From Macrocybe gigantea (taxonomy: Eukaryota; Basidiomycota; Agaricomycetes; Agaricales; Callistosporiaceae), in assembly GCA_011319805.1 (NCBI GenBank), contig SJRY01000283.1, positions 62,001 through 126,000 of the forward strand: DNA of 64,000 nucleotides, given 5' to 3'. The notes under the pieces were generated by a model. It made no database searches. It was not told the origin of the DNA and saw only the letters and a program-made list of their open reading frames with translations. Each line of letters starts with the position of its first letter. Positions within the stretch are counted from its first letter, which is position 1. Of the stretch, positions 1 through 10,310 are shown in pieces. A program made the translations under genes and the position numbers.

Positions 1-598
1 TATGACGGCCAAGGTTTACCGATGCCGATACCCAAAAAAAGAGCGTGTGAACAGTTCACTTACGACAGAGGCGCATTGCAGGATGGAGCCGATGACCCAG
101 ACGATGCCGGCAAGGATGATAGTCCTTCTGCGACCCAGCCGGTCCGCGAGTTGGGTGACCATGAGCGCGCCTGCGAGCGAACCGGCGGGCATGCTCGCGA
201 CGATGGCGCCTTGCGCTCCGGGGCCAGGCTAGCGAAGATAAAATTCAATGTGACGGAGAAGATGAATGATGATGAAGCGTGTCAGATGACGGCGACAGTG
301 ACGGATGGAAGGATGAATGTCTACTGACGTTGCCGAACGTGGTCTTGTAGGCCGAATTCTGGAGACGATGTGCGAAATGAATGAACGAACGTCGACTAAG
401 TTAGAAAAAAGGGCTTACACTCAAGACGGCGGACATGGACGAGATGTCCAGACCGAAGAGGCCACCACCGATACATGCGAACGAGCCTACGATGTACTAG
501 AAACACATCAGGAAAGGTACGCGCAGGCAGCAAAAGCGACGACGACTCACTGGATTCGACGCTATACGGGCGCTGTACTTCACAGTGGTTTGAGTCAT
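1..598 (-). CDS. MFS sugar (hexose) transporter, 5' part; continues beyond the left edge
   Basis: This is the N-terminal part of a plasma-membrane sugar/H+ symporter of the major facilitator superfamily. Reading the minus strand, four exons can be placed: 598-551 (ATG at 598), 496-419, 358-329 and 228-64, all in phase 0 with GT..AG borders. They encode an N-terminal helix with FGLDISSMSAVL, the signature of fungal hexose transporters, then GAIVASMPAGSLAGALMV (helix 2) and the loop motif ADRLGRRR, the MFS motif A between helices 2 and 3. Translation stops at a GTAAGT donor at 63 whose acceptor lies outside the window. Family members have about 500-550 residues and 12 helices; roughly 110 residues are visible here. 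Substrate specificity cannot be read from this part. The longer frames overlapping it on the plus strand are shadows. Confidence 0.85.
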
Positions 599-2667
599 GA
601 TCACTCACTTCAGAGACACGGCCGAGACTTACACCCATCTTCGCTAGTCAGTTACTGCTTCGGGGGCTGAGAAATGCCAACGAATGGCGGAAGGGCGAAG
701 AGCGAGGATAAGCCGAAAGAAGGCATTTTCTGACCGCTGCTCCACTATTTATTGCATCCTCCCCGTGTGTACGCACGCGCCCCCTTTCCTCCGGCTTGCG
801 GGACTTGGAGATGTTTGACAGGACGGGTAATTAGAGTCGATTTCCACCCCAACACGTTAAGCGTTCTATTTTTTGTTCGTATCCCCAAAGGACATATGTG
901 CAGGGCTCCCCTGGTCACGCGTCTGAGATTTCGCAAAAATAAAGTTTTCTTGAAACCTGGTCGATTTGTTTGCAAGTAGAGGCCCTCAGTATCGCGATAG
1001 CAGTCGTTTTGAACACGATCGCACCGCTGGTAAGCTTTGCACAATCCGGGCTGCGACGAGCCTCGGTCAGGAATGGGCCAGAGCTTCCCGTAGGGAAAAA
1101 GACCCCGACCGACTATCCTGGAGAAAGAAGCTGGATCCAGCATCAGATCTATCAGAAGCGCCAAATGACAAACGGCAACGGGTGGCGAGATTTCCCACTT
1201 TACATACCTCCGCGCTGCACGAGGCCATCGGTCATGAGGTCCTTGCTGGACGTCCATGCTGTCCGGTTTCCGGGTCTGGCTCTGTTCTGCCAGGCTCGAG
1301 TAAGCTCAGGACTCTGCAGGCCGATCTTTGTGTAACTTTAGAGGGCAGTGCCATGTACACCCTTACGAGCAGAGTTGATGCCGGATATCGAAGGTGATAT
1401 ATGACCCCCGATGTTAGCAAAAAGAAAGAAAAAGACAAAAGGCGGAATTGACGGCCCGGCGGCGAAGCTCAATGGTAACCATGCACAAATAACGCCAAAT
1501 ATGGGTGGGTTGTCAGTCTGACATGGCGACTTGTGTTCCGAGAAGACTGGGAACAAGTACCTTTTTTTTCTTTTTGTCCAACTCAATTTGATCTTTCTCG
1601 ATGTCCTCAATGGTAGGCGTGCTCATCGGACACGACAATCTGCTCATAGACTCGAGCGAACGGCAGACCTATTTGTTCGCGCATCCCAAGCTGATTGCTC
1701 CGGGCGCCTATGATGCCTGGTGATCTGCAAACCAGAAAAGAAAATACGGCCCATCAAAACAGTACACGCAGTACGTCACGATACCTCCATTTTCTCGTGC
1801 CGAAGACAAAGGATTCCTTGAAAATGCCACCTTGTCCATGCCAGGCACGAATAGAGCATCCACACCATCGATCTCGTCCTTCAGGATAAGAAATGCATGT
1901 CAGCAACGATTCTGTCTCAAGCAACCGGCCACGGATCTTGATCTGTTTCTAATCTCGGCCACTGACCACCATGCTCCGAAAACATACCTGTGAGTAGACA
2001 AACGACTTCCCTTCTATTTTCCATTTCATTTGCTAGCGTCGTTCTGGAAACGCTGTGAAGTGTCGAAACCCAGGCCGATCGCGCGTAGGTGCTGGTTTTT
2101 ACAGTGCTGAGCCGCAGCCTCATTCTTGAATAGATCGCAGAAAATTAAACTGTTTGGTTGACGCATGATGCTTGCTTTTGGTATTCCGATTCTCATTGTG
2201 CTGGAATCAAGTTTGTGCCACCTTTCTACCGTGATTCGGAGAATTCGAAATGATCAGTGGTCTCGCAGCAGCATCTATTGTATTGACTTTGTCCATTCTC
2301 CTCTTGACCTGATTAGGCGCGCAATCCCGCCTACATGATACTTGATGCAAAACTAGGTCGTCAGCGCCAGACCGGACCAATCATTCCACCCTCTATATAT
2401 TTGTAACACCTCAGCATCTCTCTTGCTCGATGATTGGAAGCCTCTGAGAACTGCGGAGCCTGTTAAGGGATGGAATGTATCACAAGACGCTCTTTGGCGG
2501 CAGGAGATAGGGACATTTTTTTTATTACAATTTTTCGTAGACATTGCGTTCGGAAAGAGAACCCATCAAAAATGTCTTTGGAATGTTCCTCAGCTTCATA
2601 ATTAAGATTCAGACAATGAAAACAGATATCTCTACAATTCAGTGTCACATACAAAAGCTTGAGGTTA
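599..2667. other. intergenic, no supported gene
   Basis: About 2 kb between the sugar transporter start and the first APH-like gene. Several open frames exist but none has recognisable domains or a convincing exon chain. A 40-codon plus-strand frame at 1601-1723 and an open minus-strand stretch around 1715-1905 have protein-like composition and could be exons or relics of a decayed gene, but they overlap without agreeing on a strand. The stretch presumably holds the promoter of the sugar transporter, which runs leftward. Confidence 0.5.
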
Positions 2668-3412
2668 TTAATCAACCTCGGGATGTGGCCTTTCGAAGTA
2701 GTCCAAAGGATGGTTAATTACAGGACGCCCCCAAGCCCACTCTAGGAGGTCCAGATACCCTGTCATGTAACGCTCATAATTCCCAACAATGAAGCACGCA
2801 AAGAAGGTCCATGACATCGGTGCATGAGTCTCTTCGTTCCTATCCGTACGCCACATCACCAAATATGCATATTCGAGCCAGGCCGGAAAAGCGCCAGCAT
2901 TTCCCCAATCTAAAACGTATGGCAGGCCGTCTCTGTCCACGACGATGTTCCGCATATGAAGGTCCATATGACAAAGCACAAGCGGATGAGAGGTATCGAA
3001 CTTTGGGCACGACCAATTCTGTGGAAGACCACATCCAACAATCGTGTCGAATCTCCTGCGGTCAAACCATGTCGCCATCTCGCTGTACGAACGGAAAGGT
3101 CCGGCGCCATTCTCCGTGAAGTAATATCTGTTGCATCGAAAAGGTTTTCCAGAATCGTCGAATGGACCTGGTACGTCGGCATTTGGAACAGGAACCTTGC
3201 GCAACTGTCCCAAATATCGATAGAGATGCCATATAATGTGTAGTCTCCTCCACCATGACATTGTGCCCCAAATGCTGTGGAGAAGATCACCTTCGATATA
3301 ACCCATGACGATCCACCAGGTTGGATAATCTGTAGAGCACACACAGAACACAGGGCTTTTACTAACGAAATATCTCGCAGAGGCGAGCATTTTCATATTG
3401 GAAGAAGTGCAT
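2668..3412 (-). pseudogene. APH-like phosphotransferase, N-terminally truncated tandem copy
   Basis: A copy of the next gene upstream on the same strand, about 75-80% identical over its C-terminal 220 residues. It keeps the aminoglycoside-phosphotransferase-like (protein-kinase fold) catalytic core: HPLVLCHMDLHMRNIVVD with catalytic Asp and Asn, and LDWGNAG in place of the DFG-like metal-binding Asp motif. A short intron (GTTAGT..CTACAG, about 3335-3372) interrupts the start of the conserved part, just after ENARLCEIF. The first 80-90 residues of the family (nucleotide-binding lobe start) are missing, because only about 60 bp separate the homology from the stop of the upstream copy. With no good start codon upstream it is probably a truncated, non-functional tandem duplicate, although a shortened protein cannot be excluded. 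Confidence 0.7.
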
Positions 3413-3471
3413 TAGCAAACATGATGATGTTCTTCTTTGACAAATAAGTGGGTCAGAGAGGGTATCAGGTA

Positions 3472-4371
3472 TCAATCGACCTGTGAATCCAATCTCTCGA
3501 AATAGTCCAAGGGGAAATTGATCACAGGCCGGTCCCAGGCCCACCATAGCAGGTCCAGATACCCCGAGACATACCGCTCATAATTCCCCACAATGAAGCG
3601 TGCAAAGAACGTCCAAGACTTGGGTGCATGAGTTTCGTCTCGCATAGCACCGCCCCATATCACCAGGTGCGCGTACTCAAGCCAGGCCGGAAAAGCGCCA
3701 GCGTTCGCCCAATCCACGATGTACGGCACTCCATTCTTGTCCACGACAATGTTGCGCATATGAAGGTCCATATGACAAAGCACGAGCGGATGAGAGGCAT
3801 CGAACTTTGGGCAGGACCAATCCCGCGGAAGATCTCGTCCGACGATCGTGTCGAACCTCCTGCGGTCAAACCACGTCGCCATCTCGCCATACGAATGGAA
3901 TGGTCCAGCGCCATCCTCCGTGAAGTAATGTCCATCGCATCGATAAGGCTTGCCAGAAGCGTCGAATGGACCTGGTACGTCGGGATTGGGGACTGGAACC
4001 TTGCGCAACTCTCTTAAATATCGATAGAGATGCCATACGATGCGGAGTCTCCTCCACCAAGACAATGTACCCCAAATACCGTGGAGAACGTCCCCTTCAA
4101 TATAGTCCATGACGATCCACCAGGTCGGCCAATACGTGTTGGACGCGTTCTCAGGGAGGACGCGACGGACTTTAGGGATTGGGATAGACGTCTGCGAAGA
4201 GACGTAGTTCATCATGAACGCCTCTGTGGGACTAAAAGTCCGTTTCACCACAGCATCAGGAACGATGCGCCACACGGTGTCCGCGATTAGAGGATTCCAG
4301 GCAATGGGAAGACCGACACGATTCTCGTTGCTTCTTTTCTGAATGAGGGCATACACCTCTTCATCCGTCAT
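3472..4371 (-). CDS. APH-like phosphotransferase (protein-kinase fold), complete copy
   Basis: Open frame of 299 residues from ATG 4371. It belongs to the large fungal group of aminoglycoside phosphotransferase/choline kinase-like enzymes (APH family), which transfer phosphate from ATP to mostly unknown small molecules. Visible are VVKRTFSPTEAFMMNYV (start of the N lobe), TWWIVMDYIEGDVLHGIW (hinge region), HMDLHMRNIVVD (catalytic loop, Asp and Asn present) and IVDWANAG (metal-binding Asp). The length fits the family. A short upstream exon beginning at ATG 4550 with an intron near 4475-4392 is possible, but splice phases are ambiguous, so the internal ATG is preferred. It lies head to tail with a truncated copy downstream, and a third relic sits 1.6 kb upstream. 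The substrate is unknown; resistance to a drug should not be assumed. Confidence 0.75.
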   Translation of the reverse strand: MTDEEVYALIQKRSNENRVGLPIAWNPLIADTVWRIVPDAVVKRTFSPTEAFMMNYVSSQTSIPIPKVRRVLPENASNTYWPTWWIVMDYIEGDVLHGIWGTLSWWRRLRIVWHLYRYLRELRKVPVPNPDVPGPFDASGKPYRCDGHYFTEDGAGPFHSYGEMATWFDRRRFDTIVGRDLPRDWSCPKFDASHPLVLCHMDLHMRNIVVDKNGVPYIVDWANAGAFPAWLEYAHLVIWGGAMRDETHAPKSWTFFARFIVGNYERYVSGYLDLLWWAWDRPVINFPLDYFERLDSQVD

Positions 4372-4881
4372 GGAATCAATGGACGAAGGCTGTTCTTTGA
4401 GCTCTGAATGAGTAAAGCTACAGATACATAAGCATTACACAAAGCGCAAGAGAAAAATTGAGACACTAACGAAGAAAATGAAACACCCATTTCTTGAATG
4501 TAGGGATGTGGCGCAACTGGGTTGACCCCAACTGGTTGTCGCTGAACCATTTGGCCAAAGAGTGATACACATGCGCAATTTATTAATCACGTGAAGGGTT
4601 CCTCAAGCACTCAATAAGAGGACTGATTTCGCACTTACTTCCTCGGTCACGGCTTCTGCAGGTATTTTTTGTTGTGATGACATGGGGCTGCTCAAAGAGT
4701 GGTATCGACTGATGCCAATTCAAATGATGACGACTTCTTTGCAATCATCAACTTCACTGCATACATTTTTAATGCTGTCGCGTTCATAGTTTTATGATGA
4801 CAAATGCTACAATGGATGACTCATAACAGACGAGAATAATCACAATCATACTAGATGAAAGCCAAGAAGGGAAACATATGC

Positions 4882-5558
4882 TCAGTAGAAGGTCCCCTGA
4901 GGGGCAGGAGAAGGGATACTGAAGCCTTTCCAGCGGACGTCTTGTCTCAGCTTTTGAGCCAGTTGTTCGGTGATGTTAGCATGTTCGGCAGCAACCCATC
5001 CAAGATGAATGAAATCCAAAAGAGCAGTGTAGCACCAGAAACGGCAACCACTTCCACTGTTTGGGTTAAGGACATAGCGATCACGATTCCTCTCAAGAAG
5101 CGCCCTGATAGCTTGTTTCACAGTGAATTGAGTCTGCACCGGGATGAGTTTTACATCCATGAAGGAGGTTGTGCGTGAGTATGGAAAATTGCAAAATTTG
5201 ATCTCAAGCCGTGTTACTCCATGGTTGACTCCATAGGAGTTGAACTGGATGGATGTACCGGACAACCCGTCATTCGTAATGCTGAGTATCAGGTAGAGGC
5301 GAAAATGAGCCGCTTGCAATTCGTGCTGCCATTAGCGGATTGCATGTTGGTCTTAGAGGCATGTACTGCCAAACCAATCACTGGAGCAAACAAGTGATCT
5401 TGAGCTCCTATGATTTCTGTTGTCGCTGCTGCAGAGAATGTCAATTGCAACCGCCATGAACACTGCAGGTGATGCATACCATGGGCCGGATCGTACCATA
5501 TAGGGAGTTGTTGGTTTCTGGCAGCGGCTTCAGCAGCGGCTTGAGCAAATGGGTTCAT
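4882..5558 (-). CDS. DUF7770-like protein, with one frame change
   Basis: Two overlapping minus-strand frames make one protein: 5558 to about 5320 (starts MNPFAQAAAEAAARNQQ) and about 5319 to 4882. The second part has YVLNPNSGSGCRFWCYTALL followed by ERL-like helices, a pattern I associate with the DUF7770 family common in Agaricomycete genomes; its function is not known. The family reads through the NHW/HFRLYL strand where the two frames meet (5300-5330). No good intron borders exist there, so a one-base indel is likely. About 225 residues in total. It lies between the APH-like genes and a relic of the same APH family. The assignment rests on motif memory only and is moderately sure. Confidence 0.5.
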
Positions 5559-5951
5559 GGTGTTGTTCAGTGCAGAAGCTTTCAGTTCAAAGGAAGAGTC
5601 GGGTTGGAGGTATCCTGGGACTTCTGCCTGGCATTTATATCTTTCGAAGGCCTCAAAAAGCTGTTACAACTCTCGATGTCGCCACATCAGATTATTGACC
5701 GAGTCAAAAGAAAGAGCTAAAAGGAGTATGTTAGATGCTGCACCACATCTCACTGGCGAGCATTCGCAGCCTCGTGCCAGCAAATCGATGTAGCGTGATA
5801 CTAATGATGAGCCTGATTGGTCCATTAAACGGGTACAGCCATCGCATACGAGTCACCTTGAGTCTCGCTTACGATACAATTTCCTGTGTGAAGGCCAGAA
5901 TGACATGACCCACCACCAGCTCATATCAGTAGAACTATACCTCAGCCATAT
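5559..5951. other. intergenic, nothing recognised
   Basis: Roughly 400 bp upstream of the DUF7770-like gene. Short plus-strand frames here have no support. It probably contains the promoter of the minus-strand gene. Confidence 0.4.
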
Positions 5952-5954
5952 TTG

Positions 5955-6115
5955 GAGAATTGGGATGGCGTGCGGAGTCCCCTACTGGAGCGTTGTACCT
6001 CAACTGCTGTGGGTAACATCACCCCGCATATAGTCCATATTGATCCACCATTTTGGATAATTCGTATTTGGCGCATTTTAGGGATGCGGAAGATTTTTGA
6101 GTTGGAATACTATCA
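5955..6115 (-). pseudogene. relic of an APH-like phosphotransferase
   Basis: The minus strand reads in broken frames parallel to the complete APH-like gene at 3472-4371. A segment like KWWINMDYMRGDVTHSS aligns with TWWIVMDYIEGDVLHGI, followed by a stop where the intact gene has a Trp (WGTLSWW region). Upstream, IPTQK and SASLKCAKY correspond to the IPIPKVRRVL area in a shifted frame. Only about 50 codons of homology remain, with at least two stops and one frameshift. It marks an older third copy of this tandem family. Confidence 0.6.
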
Positions 6116-6751
6116 TGACCCCACACATGGCTACGACCTGCCTTTCGTCTAGTGACCGCGTGATATATTCAAACCCCGCGGACTACAAGGATTATCGAGG
6201 TTCTATAGGTAAACTCACACACGGCAGTATTGGCAAGCGTGACAAACCTCAGACAGTCAAAAAGGAAAACGGGTATTACACCAAAGACCAAAGATACACG
6301 CAAGAAGGAAGGGAAAAAAAGGTACAGAAATTCTAGCATACTAGACGGCATCGGACGGGTGGCGCCTGGAGGGGAGACCTCAATGTATGTACAGCATAAG
6401 GAGGTCCGTATGTACGAAACATGAGGGAAAGGGTGGACAGCACAAAACGAAAGTGGACAGTAGGAACTAACGTTACAACAACAAGCGAATGAATGATGCA
6501 TGACGTCTTACATGTTAGCTACAGACAACAGATGACCAAGGGGCGAGTCGTGAAAAAAAAAAAAAACAGACTGGGAGACCAGCGAAGCAGAAAAATAAAA
6601 TAAAAGGGCTGAAAACCGTTATCTTGCATGCACCGCGATGTGTTTCGAAGCGGTTGGGTCGTGATGAGGTGTGTCAATACGTCGACGAAGGTGTCTGGAA
6701 ATGGCTGAGGAGAGTCGTGGAGCACTTCTATACAATTCTTTTTTCTGATAT
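6116..6751. other. intergenic, 3' flank of the F-box gene
   Basis: A/T-rich with long A and T runs (for example near 6555). No coding signal. It serves as 3' flank of the F-box gene that ends at 6752. Confidence 0.4.
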
Positions 6752-8946
6752 TCAAGACGACGACGGGGCCATCCTTCTCACGATCTGCTTGAACGTCCTC
6801 CTCCTCCTAACAAGCATATCAAGCGAGCCAACAGCGCAGTTCCCGCTTCCCGCAGCAGTGGCAGCAGCAGCAGCAGCACCCACGCCTTCCATTTTGGCCG
6901 TCGTCGCGCTCCCGTCCGGCGCAGCGGCGCCCGCAGACCCCGAAGCAGCCTCGTGCGGGTCCGGCCGAACCTTGTACTTGAATCGCCTGCAGAACGGGCG
7001 GCCGACGAGCGGGATCCCGCGCTCCACGGCGACGAGACACGTCATCGTTGTTGCCGTCATAGCGTGTCCCTGATCCATCCGACGACCATCCCCGGGCAGA
7101 GAAGCAAAGACGACGACATCGTAGCTGCCTTCCTGCTTGAGGTGATTCGGCGCCTTCTCGCGCGCCCAGCGTATGTTTATCTGCTTGAGGCCGCTCTTGG
7201 CTCTCAGTACACGCAGCGCGGTGCTGAGCATGCTCTCGTCGGTGTACTTGTGGCCTTTTGTCAGCGAGAAGCGGCGCAGCGAGGGGACGAGATCGAGATG
7301 CGCCAGGAGCCGGCCAAGCGCGCGGCGCGTGAACGCGGTTGTGCACATGAAGTGGAAATCGGTGAGCGCAGGGCACGCGCCGAACAGCGAGGCAAAAAGC
7401 GTGTCATAGTCCGCGTCCGGCTCGGCGACGTGCATCCACAGATCGAGCGACGCGAGGCGCGGCATCTTCCGAAAAACGTCGCACACCTGCGCGACGCGGC
7501 TTCCCTGCAGAGGCTCGCACGTCAGATCCAGCGTCTCGAGCGCGCTCAGGTTCGGCAGGTCCGCAAGCTGCTGGTGCACGCCAATGAAGGTATCGAGCGC
7601 CGGCAGCGCGTCAGGCGCAAGCGAGAGCGGGATATTCTCTGGGCTCATCCAGCGCTTAAAGTTCCACTGGAAGCGGAGGAACTTGATCGAGCGATGTGCG
7701 TTGAGGAACAGAGGGAGAGAGCGACCCGAGAGCGGCCCGAGAGAAAAGTCGTTGCGGTACCCAAACGAGCCTAGCGTCAAGGACGCGAGCTTGTGCCACC
7801 GCCCCTCTGTGACGCGCGTAAAGTCGAGGATGCGCGCCGAGGAGGAGAAGCTGCATATTGCGAGCTCTTCGAGATCCGGACAGCGGTGCAGAAGCATGTC
7901 CCAGAATTGGTCTGGCAGCGGCTCGAGGTTCGGGAATAGATCTGTTGTTTCGAGTTTTTTTTTACGCTTGCGTTTCCTTGAGGGTGATTTAGTGGCAATA
8001 TGGACGCACCTGTGCCTCCGAGGCCGTATCGGACGATGAAAGAAAAACTCTGAAGATTGTCAAATTTGAACAGCTGGAAGGACGTGTTTTAGGATGTAGA
8101 TGGTCGAATAGGTCAGTATGCGGGACTTTTTACCTGGCTTTCCGGGTCAATGTCTCCGCTTCCGACATTGCAAAAGATGTTGCGCAGGTCAGGGCATCTA
8201 AGCGACCATGTGAGAGTTCTCTTCCCCATCTGGCATTGTACATGATGACGTACGACTTGCGCAGAGCACCCCACATGGAATCCAGTGGCATCTCCAGACC
8301 GTCCCAGTCGAACGTATGCAGGCCGTTCAAATGGGGCGAGATCTCTTCAATCTTTCTGGCCACCCATTCCTCCTCGACGGCTTCGTCTGGGGTCGGCCAA
8401 GCGAGGTAGTAGTTGGGCCGGACGGCGAACTTGCGGACGTGGACGCAGATGTCGGGGCGTTGCAAGAGCATCGTGAGCGCGGATTGGCACTTGCGGCTCG
8501 ATCGCAGCGTGACGGTTTCGTAGAGAACGGGAATGAGCATGGTCCGGAGGCCGCTGCACTGTGGTTTGGGTTTTCAGCGCTTGCTGTCCTTTATTGTGAA
8601 AGAAAACCTGGCACGAGGAGACGTTGCGGACACGTAGATCGCAGAAACGTAGCTCGGGCAGACAAGTATTCACTTTCCCCCCCTCCGTCCTGTGTCGCCA
8701 GGCCGAGAAGAAAATGGCACTCACGGTGAGACTGAAGCTCAAGATATCAGATAGGCACAGGAGCTCGGCGATTGCGTAGATGATGTCGAGCGGGACGGGC
8801 GCGATCACCTTGGATGTAACGACATGCGTACGTGCCGACGTGCGCAAGAAGGGCGGGGCAGTGCGGAGGAGGGCGCCGAGGCTGCGGCGTCGGCTGGACT
8901 TGATAGCGGGTTCTGGGACATCGGCCTGCGTTTGCTCGCTGATCAT
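6752..8946 (-). CDS. F-box / leucine-rich-repeat-like protein
   Basis: Five exons on the minus strand can be defined with matching phases: 8946-8725, 8558-8254, 8197-8134, 8073-8010 and 7941-6752, giving 614 residues. After a basic N terminus comes an F-box (about residues 50-88: PVPLDIIYAIAELLCLSDIL, then CSGLRTMLIPVLYETV), which binds Skp1 in SCF ubiquitin ligases. Degenerate LRR-like repeats typical of mushroom F-box proteins follow: CPDLRNIFCNV, LFKFDNLQSFSFIVRYGLGG, CPDLEELAI, LSALETLDL. The C-terminal 100 residues are low complexity (Ala/Gly-rich around 6840-6930) and end in a basic tail. It would act as a substrate-recognition subunit with unknown target. The long plus-strand frames over the last exon (6953-7774) are antisense shadows caused by high GC. 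Start at 8946 is the first ATG before the F-box. Confidence 0.85.
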
Positions 8947-9227
8947 GATCTGAGGATGCTCGTCGCAGGTTGTACGACGGATAAATTGACACAGAGGGCC
9001 GGAGTGCGTCGGCGCTGGCTGCTTGCTGACGACAGGTTGCAGGACAAGGCGAGGGCGTTTAATAAAGTATCAACGCCATTGCTGTACACACACACGTGTC
9101 CTAATAGGGTTATTATATCATCTATGATCATGGAACTGCATAGCCATCCATTTGCTAGCGCTCACACAACGTCCAGTGACATTGCTGTAAGACACAGCCA
9201 GCAAAAGAAGAAAGCAGCGAATCCCTC
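8947..9227. other. intergenic between F-box gene and U2 snRNA
   Basis: About 280 bp, no coding signal. It contains the promoter of the F-box gene and the 3' flank of the U2 gene. Confidence 0.4.
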
Positions 9228-9414
9228 GACGACACAGGCCGGTACTGCAATGGCAAGGTCATCCCGCCCCCGGGTTGCAAGCAGAGCCCAGAGAACAAGG
9301 GCGGCAAAAATTAGATAACCAGAAAATGGAGGCGGTGCCTCCATAATAGTGGTTAAACTATTAAGAACAGATACTACACTTGATCTAAGCCAAAAGGCCA
9401 GAGTGGTGAGGAAT
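9228..9414 (-). ncRNA. U2 spliceosomal small nuclear RNA
   Basis: The minus strand gives a full U2 snRNA of about 187 nt. The conserved 5' part is exact: GGCCTTTTGGCTTAGATC, then AAGTGTAGTATCTGTTCTT, which holds the branch-point-pairing GTAGTA. Stem-loop IIa (AATAGT/ACTATT) and IIb (GGAGGC/GCCTCC) follow, then the Sm site AATTTTTG (9305-9312), a GC-rich stem III (CCGCCC/GGGCGG) and stem IV, whose loop has ATTGCAGTACC, the U2B''-binding sequence. The outer stem GATGAC/GTCGTC fixes the 3' end near 9228. U2 pairs with intron branch points in the spliceosome, consistent with the intron-rich genes here. Transcription is expected from Pol II. Confidence 0.96.
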
Positions 9415-9433
9415 CGACGTAGACGCCCGAGGG

Positions 9434-9441
9434 TTTATATA
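9434..9441 (-). promoter_or_regulatory. TATA box of the U2 snRNA gene
   Basis: TATATAAA on the minus strand, 20-27 nt upstream of the predicted U2 5' end at 9414. The spacing suits a Pol II TATA element. No other snRNA-specific element was recognised. Confidence 0.6.
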
Positions 9442-9909
9442 CGTCTCGGAAGGTGCACGGACCACTGGTGGATTGAACTCAAGTTGGGGATGACTAATGT
9501 GGCCTGTTCCCTGTTTTCTAGACTTGAGAGCAAGTGTCGTCTAGTTGTTCTACTGCATCAAGATCAGTCAAGTCACGGAACACCGACGTCTCGGCCCTTG
9601 TCTTATTCGTACTGTATCCAGCATGACTTCTGTCGTGAACCTGTGCTCGCCATAGCTTCGTTGTCGCTCGGGATCGTGCTTCTCTTCGGCCCTTCGTCCT
9701 TAGCCTTTGCTAGGATTGCTCACTTTGATGCCGTGCTTGTTGCGCCTTCCTGCGGTATTGATGGAGAAGATCTCTCTCTGTAGCCCCATGCGCTACAAGT
9801 CCATCAGTTCCTCTATCGCAGTACGTCAGGGTCCTCGACTGTCAAAGATGCTCCTCTTGCAGCTCCACCCGTCACAAAAACCCGCCCGCCACCAGCTAAT
9901 CAAAAGCCT
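9442..9909. other. intergenic, nothing recognised
   Basis: About 470 bp upstream of U2 and downstream of the small unknown gene. The plus-strand frame crossing U2 is not credible because U2 explains its conserved part. Confidence 0.4.
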
Positions 9910-10310
9910 CTACACAGGGGGCACCTCGTCCATGTACTCCCCGTTCAACGTCGTCCACATGCCCACTGCGCATTCTTCACCTGCCACATCCAAGAACCCG
10001 ATAAACTGGTAGGAAGAAAGGTTCGGTACCCATGCTCTGCACGCTCAAAGGTTAGACACACAACGGTCGAGGGGGATCTACAATCTCACGCTCGCCGTTC
10101 TTGTCCATCACAACAAAAAAATGTGCACCTGTGCTGCTCCGACACGAGCGGCAAAATATTTGCGTTGAATAATCCCCCGTGCTTTCTTTGAAACGAAAGC
10201 GGAAGGCGTCACGTCTCCCGTCCCTGGACGCGGATGCAAAAGCTCGACTCACGGGGAAGCAGTCTGCCAGCCCGATGAATCTTGCGTGACGGTTGAGGAA
10301 CGGAGGTTAT
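9910..10310 (-). CDS. unknown multi-exon protein, C-terminal exons only
   Basis: Three phase-0 exons chain together on the minus strand: about 10308-10253 (ending RHARFIGLADCFP before GTGAGT), a 57-nt exon 10185-10129 (KARGIIQRKYFAARVGAAQ) and 10005-9910 (FIGFLDVAGEECAVGM to EYMDEVPPV and stop). Introns have GT..AG ends and the last one has a TCTAACC branch site. RFIGLAD and QFIGFLD look like a short internal repeat. The 5' end is unresolved: a TAA lies in frame upstream, and a possible first exon with ATG near 10503 cannot be joined in phase. I do not recognise the family. The neighbours (U2 snRNA and a peptide transporter) give no functional hint. Confidence 0.45.

Noticed and set aside
745..1257. 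170-codon minus-strand frame between the sugar transporter and APH genes
   Set aside because: No motif, no splice partner, and the overlapping plus-strand frames look equally good; composition-driven.
1601..1905. Short protein-like readings on both strands (plus 1601-1723, minus about 1905-1715)
   Set aside because: They overlap without agreeing on a strand, and neither extends into a gene model; kept only as a note in the intergenic entry.
6953..7774. 273-codon plus-strand frame
   Set aside because: Antisense shadow of the last exon of the F-box gene, Arg/Glu-rich as expected from GC-rich antisense.
9349..9783. 144-codon plus-strand frame
   Set aside because: Its start lies in the U2 snRNA gene, which explains the conserved sequence; no protein motif.
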